NCBI GenBank assembly: GCA_963774455.1
Contig: CAVZFD010000005.1
Location: 496,001-560,000, forward strand
DNA length: 64,000 bases
Source of the DNA: DATFVA01 sp963774455
GTDB taxonomy: Bacteria > Bacteroidota > Ignavibacteria > Ignavibacteriales > Ignavibacteriaceae
Reading direction: 5' to 3'
Part shown: positions 25,309 to 33,883 of the stretch, one piece after another
Position numbering within the stretch: the first letter of the stretch is position 1
How the letters are laid out: every line of letters starts with the position of its first letter
Translations under genes and position numbers: made by a program
Notes under the pieces: model-generated
Databases searched by the model: none
What the model was told of the DNA's origin: nothing
The model's input: only the letters and a program-made list of their open reading frames with translations

Positions 25309-26526
25309 TTATTGCCCAAGCAAGGATAGAAATTCAGCAGCGATGACATCCCTGTTGAAATATTTCTTAACATACTCATATCCATTTTCGCCAAGTTGTC
25401 TGACCAAGGAGGGACTTTCGTATAATGATAAAATCTTCCTGGCAAGGTCTTCATAATTTTCAGGTTTGAAAGAAAGGCCGCCATTACCTTGATTTATAAA
25501 TAGTTCATACGCTTCTCCTTCAACACCAAGTAAAATAGGTTTTTTTAAAGCCTGGATCTCGAATATTTTTGACGGAATAGCTCCTCTGAATAGTTCGATG
25601 TCTTTTAAAGGTATTACCCCCACATTGATCGCGTATATAACCTCCGGTATCGTATTTTTTGGCACAGGATCGAAAAAAAAGATGTTATTCAAATTCAAAT
25701 CATTTTTTAATTTTTGTAGTTTTTTTCTCTCCGGTCCATCTCCCATTAAAATGAATTTAATAGAATAGTTATTTTTTAATATATCTGCTGCATTCAGAAC
25801 AACTTCCAATCCCTGTGCATATCCAAAGATGCCTCCGTAGAATACAAGGAAGTCATCGTCTGAAAATGAATTTGATTTTCTCCACTTCTTAGATAGACCA
25901 TTGCTGTCGAAACGTTTTAAATCCACACCATTTTTAAGAAAATAAACCCTTTTCTTCGGAAACCTGCTGCCAATATTCTTTAATATTCCATTTGTCTGAC
26001 AGGTGATCAACTCCGAATTTTTATATAGATATTCTTCAAGTAAAGTTGCAGAATTTAGCAAAAAATTATTTTTGACTAATCCGAGTTTTTCTGCACTTTC
26101 AGGCCATAAATCTGATACATTAAAGATAAGTTTCGCCTTCTTGATTTTACACAGAATTAATGCTGAAATTCCCAGAAAAAGGGGAGGGGATTCACAAAAA
26201 ATGTATTCCTGCTTTCTTACTTTAAAAATTCCAACAAGCACAGAGGTCAGTACGAACGAAAAATAATTCAGTAATCGTAATAGAAGTGAATTTGATTTCC
26301 TTACGAAGATGTATGCCCTTTGAACTCTCAGATTTCCCATTTGCTCTTCATAATAAAACCTGCCCTTATACTCATGTCTTACTTCCATCTGCGGGTAATT
26401 AGGCATTGCCGTAAGTATAGTAACATTATTCCCATTCTTCTGAATCCTCTCTGCCAGTTCATACAATCTGTTTTGAGGTGCTCCAACCTCCGGAGGGAAA
26501 TATTGCGTTAGAAATAAAATATTCAT
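25309..26526 (-). CDS. Glycosyltransferase family 4 (WbuB-like)
   Basis: This 405-residue enzyme is a GT-B glycosyltransferase. It starts with MNILFLTQYFPPEVGAPQNR, a glycine-rich acceptor loop characteristic of WbuB-type fucosamine/amino-sugar transferases, and has the GT4 C-terminal donor motif with E in the region around FEIQALKKPILLGVEGEA. It acts on the cytoplasmic face of the membrane, adding one sugar to a lipid-linked repeat. It lies 8 nt downstream of wecB on the same strand, so the two form an operon. Donor and acceptor are unknown; an N-acetylated amino sugar is plausible from the wecB neighbour. Confidence 0.88.
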   Translation of the reverse strand: MNILFLTQYFPPEVGAPQNRLYELAERIQKNGNNVTILTAMPNYPQMEVRHEYKGRFYYEEQMGNLRVQRAYIFVRKSNSLLLRLLNYFSFVLTSVLVGIFKVRKQEYIFCESPPLFLGISALILCKIKKAKLIFNVSDLWPESAEKLGLVKNNFLLNSATLLEEYLYKNSELITCQTNGILKNIGSRFPKKRVYFLKNGVDLKRFDSNGLSKKWRKSNSFSDDDFLVFYGGIFGYAQGLEVVLNAADILKNNYSIKFILMGDGPERKKLQKLKNDLNLNNIFFFDPVPKNTIPEVIYAINVGVIPLKDIELFRGAIPSKIFEIQALKKPILLGVEGEAYELFINQGNGGLSFKPENYEDLARKILSLYESPSLVRQLGENGYEYVKKYFNRDVIAAEFLSLLGQ

Positions 26527-26534
26527 TAAAAATT

Positions 26535-27608
26535 TTATTGAAGTAAGGAGGCGGCTATTTTCTCACCAGCATGACCGTCTCCAAAAAGATTAACATCAAA
26601 GTTACATTTTCTTTGTTTCAACTCTTCGTAACAATTTACGATCTTTTCCTTATTTGTCCCGGCAATCATATTGAACCCATGATCAACAAGTTCTGTCCAT
26701 TCTGTTTGCTCTCTTATTATCATACAATTTTTTTTGAAGAAAAAAGATTCTTTCTGTAAGCCCCCGCTGTCGGTAATAACCATCTGACAATTTTGGAGAA
26801 GTTTCATCATATCAAAATATCCGAAAGGTTCAAAAATCCTTATTTTCGAGGTTATTCGAAACTTGGAAATAACATCTCTGATTCTCGGATGAGCAGGTAT
26901 AACTACAATTGTATCATTTGAAATTTCATTGAGAGCTTCAATTATTGATGAAAACCGTTCCTGATCATTCGTATTTTCTTCCCTGTGAATTGTACATAAG
27001 ATAAATTTTTCATTTTTAAGGTCACTCAGTGGCAGCTCACCTTTTTTAATTTTCGGCATACAAGATAGTGCCAGGTCGAACATTACATCCCCGCACTTAA
27101 TAATACTGCATCCAAAGTTTTGAAAACCTTCCAGCCTGAGATTGTCCACTGCTTTATCGGTTGGACAAAACAATGTATCAGAAATCCTGTCCGTTAATAT
27201 GCGATTTATCTCCTCTGGCATTAAGTTATTGTAGCTCCTCAACCCGGCCTCAACATGGGCAATTTTTATATGGAGTTTTTTTGCAGCCAGAGCTCCGGCG
27301 AGTGTGGAGTTAGTATCTCCATATACCAAAACAAGATCAGGAACTTCATCCAGAATTATTTTTTCAATATTTTCAAGCATTTGACCGGTCATAGCTCCAT
27401 GACCAAGAGAATTTATATTCAAGTTATATTTTGGGGAGGGAATGTCTAACTCGTTAAAAAATATCTCATTCATATTATAATCAAAATGCTGCCCTGTATG
27501 CACTATAGTTTCATTGATTGCTTCTTCATATTTCGAGAAGGCACGACTAACAACCGCTGCTTTGATAAATTGAGGCCTTGCCCCTATTACTGTTATTATC
27601 CTGATCAA
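26535..27608 (-). CDS. wecB: UDP-N-acetylglucosamine 2-epimerase (non-hydrolysing)
   Basis: This 357-residue cytosolic enzyme interconverts UDP-GlcNAc and UDP-ManNAc, or a related 2-epimer. Motifs are GARPQFIKAAVVSRAF, VHTGQHFDYNM, VYGDTNSTLAGALAAKK, HVEAGLRS and, near the end, ITDSGGLQKE with the conserved FFFKKNCMIIREQTEW loop. Length is normal. It is the first gene of a minus-strand pair with the GT4 gene, divergent from the larger polysaccharide operon; it supplies a nucleotide sugar for the surface glycan. Confidence 0.95.
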   Translation of the reverse strand: MIRIITVIGARPQFIKAAVVSRAFSKYEEAINETIVHTGQHFDYNMNEIFFNELDIPSPKYNLNINSLGHGAMTGQMLENIEKIILDEVPDLVLVYGDTNSTLAGALAAKKLHIKIAHVEAGLRSYNNLMPEEINRILTDRISDTLFCPTDKAVDNLRLEGFQNFGCSIIKCGDVMFDLALSCMPKIKKGELPLSDLKNEKFILCTIHREENTNDQERFSSIIEALNEISNDTIVVIPAHPRIRDVISKFRITSKIRIFEPFGYFDMMKLLQNCQMVITDSGGLQKESFFFKKNCMIIREQTEWTELVDHGFNMIAGTNKEKIVNCYEELKQRKCNFDVNLFGDGHAGEKIAASLLQ

Positions 27609-27740
27609 AATACTGCACCTTCTTTGTTTAAAAAATTCAACATTTTTTATGAGTCAGTAAATTTCTAATTTAATGATCTGTTAAACTATTATTTTTTAGC
27701 TTCAAATTCGACATATTTTATCTCTGATAAGGCAGAACAT

Positions 27741-28865
27741 TTGGAATTAATACGAAAACTTAATTCGAACGGAGTATTGGATTATTTATATTTTTTGTTT
27801 ACGAATATCACCCTGTACCTTATCCGAATTATGAATTCTTTTTCTAAAAATAAATCCGGAATTGTTTTAATCGTCTCATTTCACAAGCTTGGAGACTCCG
27901 TTTTTACAATTCCCGCGGTAAAAGAACTTGTAAATTATTATAAAAATAGTAAGGTCATTATTCTCACTTTTCCTGAATGTACATCAATATACAGGATAGT
28001 GTTCAAAGAAATAAAAATAGTCTCTATTGAAAGGAAGGAATTTAGGTTTAACTCAAGGATAGCTTCATTTAAAGCCATAAAGGTAATCAGGGAAATATCG
28101 CCGGAGATAATTTTTGATCTCACAGGAAGCATCATCTCATCATTCCTGCTTGCTCAGTCACACGCTGCAAGGATTATTGGATTAAACCAGAAATATTATA
28201 AATCAATTTATTCTGATTATGTTTCAATAAGGCGCAGTCCTGATCTGATGGACAAATACCTGGACGTTGTTAGGGTGATCAAGGATATTGAAAAACCGGA
28301 GGAGATAAAAACATTTCCTGTTAGTTATAATAAGTCTGGTAGAATCTGTATTAATCCTTTTGCAGGATGGAAGGCTAAAGAGTGGAATATCAGAAAATTC
28401 GTACAGTTGGCTGAAGATCTGAATCAATCATTTTCTGTTAATTTCATCTGTGAAAAAGGACAGATACCCCGAACAATTCTAAATGAAATAGAACATTTGA
28501 AAATTCCTGTTGTCTATACAGAATCTATTGCAGATCTAATCAGGGCTATTGACGATTGTGCCCTCTTCATAGGAAATGATACGGGACCGCTTCACATAGC
28601 TAACTTAAGGGGAAAACCTACATATGCGATTTTCGGACCTACATCTGTCAGATACTCTTATATTCCAGGACCTTATCATAGGTTCATACAGAAGATTTTA
28701 CCCTGTTCTCCTATTGAAACACAGTACTGTTTTACTAATGCAGGCCGGTTATGTCCTGCCTATGAATGCATGAACAATCTTTCAGTGGAAGAGGTGAAGT
28801 CAGATATACAGCAGTTCATAAATGAACTTGGATTAGAAACCATAAAATCAGCCATCATAAATTGA
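27741..28865 (+). CDS. Glycosyltransferase family 9 (heptosyltransferase-like)
   Basis: This 374-residue protein shows the GT9 pattern: an N-terminal IVLIVSFHKLGDSVFTIPAVKEL and a C-terminal LFIGNDTGPLHIANLRGKPTYAIFGPTS donor-binding motif. GT9 enzymes add heptose or similar sugars to lipopolysaccharide core. A cysteine-rich stretch near residues 335-355 (CSPIETQYC... CPAYEC) resembles the ends of some GT9 proteins. TTG at 27741 is the chosen start; ATG at 27831 would remove a 30-residue N-terminal piece and is possible. It opens the plus-strand polysaccharide operon and overlaps the next gene by 4 nt. Confidence 0.88.
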   Translation: MELIRKLNSNGVLDYLYFLFTNITLYLIRIMNSFSKNKSGIVLIVSFHKLGDSVFTIPAVKELVNYYKNSKVIILTFPECTSIYRIVFKEIKIVSIERKEFRFNSRIASFKAIKVIREISPEIIFDLTGSIISSFLLAQSHAARIIGLNQKYYKSIYSDYVSIRRSPDLMDKYLDVVRVIKDIEKPEEIKTFPVSYNKSGRICINPFAGWKAKEWNIRKFVQLAEDLNQSFSVNFICEKGQIPRTILNEIEHLKIPVVYTESIADLIRAIDDCALFIGNDTGPLHIANLRGKPTYAIFGPTSVRYSYIPGPYHRFIQKILPCSPIETQYCFTNAGRLCPAYECMNNLSVEEVKSDIQQFINELGLETIKSAIIN

Positions 28866-30289
28866 AATATCTTAATCTACATAATTCCGCATCTTTAATA
28901 TGGTTATCAGCCGGGCTTGGGATGTTCGCTCTGCTTTTTATCAGTCATATGCTGGTTGCAGCTGCTGTTATTTTGCTATTATTGATTTTAATAGCCAAAG
29001 GTGAAAAGGTTCTCCTTTTTTTTGCAATTATATCATTTCTGACTCTAACAAGTACGATCAGTATCCAGCTTCGAACATCAGTTCAGATATTTAATTTTCT
29101 AATACTACTATTCCTTTTTCTGAAATATTATGGTTTGGAAATTTCGAAATATCCTAAGGTCCCGGGACAGGTCGGGATGCTTATTTTTTTTCTTTACCTT
29201 TCTATGATCATATCAACACTTTTTTCCGACTATGTTTCTCTTGGTATGATTCAAACGCTCAGGCTAACTTTATTTTTTATCCTGGTATATATCATATTTT
29301 CATTAATCGAAAACGGTAAGTTGATAAAATTAATTATTCTGGCCTTTTTTGTTACCGGGTTAATCTACACTATCACTATTTTTTCGGAGCTTGCAAATAA
29401 TAATTTTAATTTCGTACAATTAAACCTGAATCAGCTGCAGAAAATTGATAACAGTTATATAAACATGAATTCAATGGGTTCCTTCCTGGTAATTGTAATA
29501 TCGATAACAATGGCTTTTTCACTGGGACATTTTAAACGAATTGAGAAAAAGATATTTTTTCTACTTATGACTATTTTTATAGTGGGCCTTTTAATAACAA
29601 ATTCCCGTGCAGCAATTTTAGCTCTTGTTCTAAGCTCAGCCTTTATCCTATATCATTTGAATAAAAGAATTTTAAAATTCGCAGTCATATTGATTGTAGC
29701 CGCTTTACCCCTTCTATTAATTCCGGAAATCCAGGCATTTATCGGATTGTATTTTAGAACAGAAAACCTTTCAACCGGGAGAAATTTCATACTTGATACG
29801 ATTTACAAAGTAATCCTCAACAATCCGGTTATTGGATATGGGCCAGCAGCTACCAAATATGCAATCTATCCGAATATCCCTTTCATTTTAGGGAGTCCGG
29901 CTGAAAAATTTATTTTATTCCACTATAATGAAATTCAGTTTGGTCATGCTCATAATTTTTATTTATTTTTTTGGTCTGATATGGGACTGCTGGGGCTTTT
30001 CACTTCTCTGCTACTACCGGTTGTCTATTTTAAACTATGTAGCAAAGCCCTTAAAAGATCAAAAAGTTTACGCAACCAGGAATTTTATTACCTAGTCCTG
30101 GCCTTTACCGGATCAGGGATTGCTCTTTTCATCCGGGGGCTTTTTGAATGGGGAAATTTAATAAGCTACGGTACAATTAACAGCGACTTGCCTTTCTGGA
30201 TTGTTTTTTCAATTTTAATTTTTTTAAATATGAACAAGCTTAATCAGGAAGAAAAAATATTTTCATTAACGAATCCATCTTTAATATAA
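28862..30289 (+). CDS. O-antigen ligase/polymerase family protein (Wzy_C)
   Basis: This 475-residue polytopic membrane protein has about 12 hydrophobic segments and a large periplasmic loop containing R and H residues around NPVIGYGPAATKYAIYPN and FGHAHNFYLFFWSDMG, the pattern seen in Wzy_C ligases and polymerases. It either polymerises glycan repeats or ligates the chain to lipid A-core; the sequence alone does not separate the two. The TTG start (28862) overlaps the upstream stop by 4 nt. Confidence 0.85.
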   Translation: MKYLNLHNSASLIWLSAGLGMFALLFISHMLVAAAVILLLLILIAKGEKVLLFFAIISFLTLTSTISIQLRTSVQIFNFLILLFLFLKYYGLEISKYPKVPGQVGMLIFFLYLSMIISTLFSDYVSLGMIQTLRLTLFFILVYIIFSLIENGKLIKLIILAFFVTGLIYTITIFSELANNNFNFVQLNLNQLQKIDNSYINMNSMGSFLVIVISITMAFSLGHFKRIEKKIFFLLMTIFIVGLLITNSRAAILALVLSSAFILYHLNKRILKFAVILIVAALPLLLIPEIQAFIGLYFRTENLSTGRNFILDTIYKVILNNPVIGYGPAATKYAIYPNIPFILGSPAEKFILFHYNEIQFGHAHNFYLFFWSDMGLLGLFTSLLLPVVYFKLCSKALKRSKSLRNQEFYYLVLAFTGSGIALFIRGLFEWGNLISYGTINSDLPFWIVFSILIFLNMNKLNQEEKIFSLTNPSLI

Positions 30290-31404
30290 TGAAAGTTCTT
30301 CTTTTAGCATCTTTATCTTCCGCCCATACAATTAAATGGGCAAACGGGCTGGCAACGAAGAACTGCAGTGTTTTAGTATGCGGCCTTAATAATACTTTCG
30401 ATGCTTCACAGTTTAATTCTGATATCAAACTGATGAATATTTATGTTCCAAAAAAAATACTTTTTTCAAAAAAGGGCAGTATTAATAAAATATTATACCT
30501 GGCTGCACTTCCCAGGATAAAAAAGATTATAGATGAATTTAAACCGGATTTGCTCCATGCACATTATGCATCAAGCTATGGTTTACTGGGAATGCTTACA
30601 GGATTTCACCCTTTTATTTTGTCGGTCTGGGGTTCTGATATATTTACATTTCCACGGGGTTCAGTTATTAAAACAGCAATAATAAAGAGATTGTTTCGGA
30701 AAGCTGACAGAATTCTTTCCACCAGTAACTTTATGGTTGAAGAAATAAAAAAATATACTGAAAAAAAAATCCTGGTCACTCCCTTTGGAATAAATACTGA
30801 CCAATTTAAGCCCATGAGCGTTGTCTCGATATTCGGCAAAGAAGATATTGTTATTGGCACAATAAAAAGTCTGGAATATCAATACGGCATAGAATTCCTT
30901 ATAAGAGCTTTTAAGATAGTGAGGATTAACAATCCGGAACTGCCGTTAAAATTGCTTATCGTGGGCGGAGGGTCACTCGAAAAGAGATTAAAAGATCTGG
31001 CAGAGGAGCTTCATATATCGGAAGTCACCTGTTTTACAGGATTTGTGAAGTTTTCCCAGGTTCAGGATTATCATAATATGCTCGACATTTATGTGGCGCT
31101 TTCGGTAATAGATGATGAAAGTTTTGGAGTTGCTATCCTTGAATCGGGAGCATCTGAAAAACCGGTCATAGTATCAGAAGTAGGAGGATTAACTGAGGTA
31201 GTGTCAGATCAATTTACCGGACTTATCGTTCCTCCAAGGAATCCGGAAAAAGCAGCAGAAGCAATTGAATATTTAATCAGGAATAAAAGTGAAAGATTAA
31301 GGATGGGAAAGGCAGCCAGGGAAAGAATTCTAAAGGAATATAATTTCCGGAAAAACCTTGAGGAAATGTTACTGATTTATAGTGAAATTTTAGAAAATAG
31401 TTAA
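30289..31404 (+). CDS. Glycosyltransferase family 4
   Basis: This 371-residue GT-B enzyme starts MKVLLLASLSSAHTIKWANGLA, has HAHYASSYGLLG followed by SVWGSDIF typical of GT4, TPFGINTDQF and the donor motif ESFGVAILESGASEKPVIVSEVGG (E-x7-E). Such enzymes transfer a sugar to a lipid-linked glycan on the cytoplasmic side. Its ATG overlaps the preceding stop by 1 nt. Sugar identity is unknown. Confidence 0.92.
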   Translation: MKVLLLASLSSAHTIKWANGLATKNCSVLVCGLNNTFDASQFNSDIKLMNIYVPKKILFSKKGSINKILYLAALPRIKKIIDEFKPDLLHAHYASSYGLLGMLTGFHPFILSVWGSDIFTFPRGSVIKTAIIKRLFRKADRILSTSNFMVEEIKKYTEKKILVTPFGINTDQFKPMSVVSIFGKEDIVIGTIKSLEYQYGIEFLIRAFKIVRINNPELPLKLLIVGGGSLEKRLKDLAEELHISEVTCFTGFVKFSQVQDYHNMLDIYVALSVIDDESFGVAILESGASEKPVIVSEVGGLTEVVSDQFTGLIVPPRNPEKAAEAIEYLIRNKSERLRMGKAARERILKEYNFRKNLEEMLLIYSEILENS

Positions 31405-31429
31405 TATATCTTTTGTTATTTATTCGAAA

Positions 31430-32038
31430 ATGAGAATCAGAAAAGCAGAAATAAATGATATCGAAAAAATATGTTCTATTCATCAGTATGCCTTTGATAA
31501 AAATCATTTCAGTTCATTGTTGCCAAAAAATTTGTTAAGCAGCTTTTATCTGAATCTGTTAAATCATAATAAGTATAATTATCTCGCCCTCGAAAATGGT
31601 ACTTATATACTTGGATTTATAGTTGCAGGAATGAACACCGAAACATCGATTAATGAATTTATAAAAAAATATCCCGGTCAGCTGTTTTTTGTACTATTAA
31701 AAAACCCGAAATTCTGGTTGGAGAAAGCTAAGCAATTGTTGAAGAAACTTAAGCCGGGTCCCCGGTTCAGCTCTGGGGCCAAGTTAAGACTTTTATCAAT
31801 AGCTGTTAATAAGAAATCAGGTCACCGGGGGGTAGGAACTGAATTAATTAAGTATTTTGAAAATGAATTAATAACGGATAATATATTCACCTACGGTCTA
31901 TCAGTAAAAAAGCATAATCGGATTGCAATCAGCTTTTATTATAAAAACAATTTCCAGATAGAACACGAAGAAAAAGAGGCCATATATTTTATCAAAAATT
32001 TAACTCCGGTAACCAGGAATAATAATGCAGGAAAATAA
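31430..32038 (+). CDS. GNAT-family N-acetyltransferase
   Basis: This 202-residue protein begins MRIRKAEINDIEKICSIHQ and has the acetyl-CoA binding region LLSIAVNKKSGHRGVGTELIKYFE (RxGxGT type), then GLSVKKHNRIAISFYYKNNFQIEHEE, standard for GNAT enzymes. Its place directly before a DegT aminotransferase (overlap 14 nt) suggests that it acetylates the amino group installed by that enzyme on a nucleotide sugar. In the bacillosamine pathway that job is done by a left-handed beta-helix enzyme, so a GNAT here is a different solution, if the inference is right. Confidence 0.88.
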   Translation: MRIRKAEINDIEKICSIHQYAFDKNHFSSLLPKNLLSSFYLNLLNHNKYNYLALENGTYILGFIVAGMNTETSINEFIKKYPGQLFFVLLKNPKFWLEKAKQLLKKLKPGPRFSSGAKLRLLSIAVNKKSGHRGVGTELIKYFENELITDNIFTYGLSVKKHNRIAISFYYKNNFQIEHEEKEAIYFIKNLTPVTRNNNAGK

Positions 32039-33191
32039 AGAACAAATACCTTTCCATAAACCTTTTATGGATGAAATGGAATTAAATGAAGTTGTTGACA
32101 CCATACGGTCAGGATGGTGGACCACCGGACCAAAGTCCCTGAAATTTGAATCCGAATTTAATTCTTATATCGGAGCGGGGCATTCTATTGCTGTAAGCTC
32201 CTGGACAGCGGCTGCTCATTTAGCACTTGAAGCAATTGGAATAAAGCCGGGTGACGAAGTTATAGTTCCTGCTGTAACTTTTACAGCAACAGCTGAAATA
32301 ATTTGTTATTTTGGTGCTAAACCCGTTATAGTTGATGTTCAGAGAGACACCTACAATATAGATCCGTCTGAAATAGAAAAAGCCCTTACTAATAAAACTA
32401 AAGCTATTATCCCTGTCCATTTTGCGGGACAGCCTTGTGATATGGATGAAATTTCAGATATCGCTTCAAAGAATAACCTTAAGGTAATTGAAGATGCAGC
32501 ACATGCCCTTCCTTCCTTTTATAAAGGGAGGAAAATTGGGACTCTGAGTAATGTCACCTGTTTCAGTTTCTACGCTACTAAAACATTGGCGACTGGTGAA
32601 GGAGGAATGATCTGTACTGAGGATCCAGGTATTGCAAAAAGGTGTTCCATAATGAGATTACATGGAATAAACAGTGATGCCTGGAAGAGATACACCTCGG
32701 AGGGTTCCTGGTATTATGAGGTTATTGCCCCTGGATATAAATATAATTTTACAGATATTCAGGCCAGTCTGGGCCTGGCTCAATTAAAAAAAATTGAATT
32801 GCTTCAAAATATGAGAAAAGAAATATTCAGTAAATACAATGAAGGTTTCAGGGATAATGAATGTCTGAATTTATACAAAATTAAACCTGACAGGCAATCT
32901 TCATTCCACCTGTACCCAGTTGAGGTAATCACTGAAAAATTGAAAATAAACCGTGCTGAGTTTATAAACGAATTGAAAAAAGCAGGTATAGGGGTCAGTG
33001 TTCACTTTATCCCATTATACAGACACCCCTATTACAGAGATACTTTTAAGCTTTTAGAAGAACAATTCCCCAGATCAGAGGCTATTTATTCCAGTGTAAT
33101 CAGTCTTCCGATCTGGCCGGGAATGTCGGAAAACCAGGTCGGTACAGTCATAGAGACGGTCAATCGACTCACAGTTAAATTTTCTAAATAA
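32025..33191 (+). CDS. DegT/DnrJ/EryC1/StrS nucleotide-sugar aminotransferase
   Basis: This 388-residue PLP enzyme transaminates a keto sugar. It shows SWTAAAHLALEAIGIKPGDEVIVPAVTFTATA, the aspartate-glutamine region VIEDAAHALPS, and the internal aldimine lysine K186 in FYATKTLATGEGGM. The family makes 4-amino-4,6-dideoxy sugars such as those from PglE. Immediate neighbours are an acetyltransferase, an initiating transferase and a 4,6-dehydratase, together resembling the diacetamido-trideoxyhexose (bacillosamine-type) module. The start overlaps the GNAT gene by 14 nt. Confidence 0.93.
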   Translation: MQENKEQIPFHKPFMDEMELNEVVDTIRSGWWTTGPKSLKFESEFNSYIGAGHSIAVSSWTAAAHLALEAIGIKPGDEVIVPAVTFTATAEIICYFGAKPVIVDVQRDTYNIDPSEIEKALTNKTKAIIPVHFAGQPCDMDEISDIASKNNLKVIEDAAHALPSFYKGRKIGTLSNVTCFSFYATKTLATGEGGMICTEDPGIAKRCSIMRLHGINSDAWKRYTSEGSWYYEVIAPGYKYNFTDIQASLGLAQLKKIELLQNMRKEIFSKYNEGFRDNECLNLYKIKPDRQSSFHLYPVEVITEKLKINRAEFINELKKAGIGVSVHFIPLYRHPYYRDTFKLLEEQFPRSEAIYSSVISLPIWPGMSENQVGTVIETVNRLTVKFSK

Positions 33192-33283
33192 GTCAAAATG
33201 TCTTTTTAATTATACCAGAAAAAATTAAATTTACTGATAGTCATTAAATTAGAAGTGTGAGCTCAAGGCTTAAAAATATTTAT

Positions 33284-33883
33284 ATGTATCTTATACTTAA
33301 AAGATTTTCGGACATATTTTTCTCATTTATTTCGTTAATAATCCTTTTACCACTTTTCTTTTTAATATATTTGCTAATATATTTAACTTGTGGCAAACCT
33401 GTGTTTTTTAAACAGGAAAGAGTTGGTCAGAACTGGGAAATATTTTATATCTATAAATTCAGGACAATGCAGATAAGGGAGATGATCAATGATAGCGGTG
33501 TAACCTCTGCAGATGATTCAAGAATTACCAAATTCGGAAAAATATTGCGTAATTATAAACTTGATGAGTTACCTCAGTTGATAAATGTTCTTTGGGGCAA
33601 AATGAGCTTCGTTGGCCCCAGACCCGAATTGAAGAAGTTTGCGATGGTATATCGTAATGATTACGATAAAATTCTTAAACTTAAACCTGGAATTTCGGAT
33701 TATGCCTCAATTAAGTATTATAATGAAAGTAATTTACTGAAGGAGAGTGAAAATCCCGAAATTTACTATCTGAATAATATATTACCAGACAAAATTAATC
33801 TGAATAAACAATATATATCAGAAGCCAGTTTCTCTACAGACTTCAAAATTATCATAACAACTCTCAAGACCATCTTTAAATGA
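33284..33883 (+). CDS. Initiating sugar-phosphate transferase (PglC-type)
   Basis: This 199-residue membrane-associated phosphoglycosyl transferase starts with a re-entrant hydrophobic helix (MYLILKRFSDIFFSFISLIILLP), then KQERVGQNWEIFYIYKFRTM, DDSRITKFGKILRNYKLDELPQL and VGPRPE, all typical of the small bacterial sugar transferase class. It attaches the first sugar-1-phosphate to undecaprenyl phosphate. Short enzymes of this size correspond to PglC rather than the longer WbaP. ATG 33284 fits the PglC N-terminus better than the GTG at 33257, which would add nine residues. The next gene overlaps the stop by 4 nt. Confidence 0.92.
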   Translation: MYLILKRFSDIFFSFISLIILLPLFFLIYLLIYLTCGKPVFFKQERVGQNWEIFYIYKFRTMQIREMINDSGVTSADDSRITKFGKILRNYKLDELPQLINVLWGKMSFVGPRPELKKFAMVYRNDYDKILKLKPGISDYASIKYYNESNLLKESENPEIYYLNNILPDKINLNKQYISEASFSTDFKIIITTLKTIFK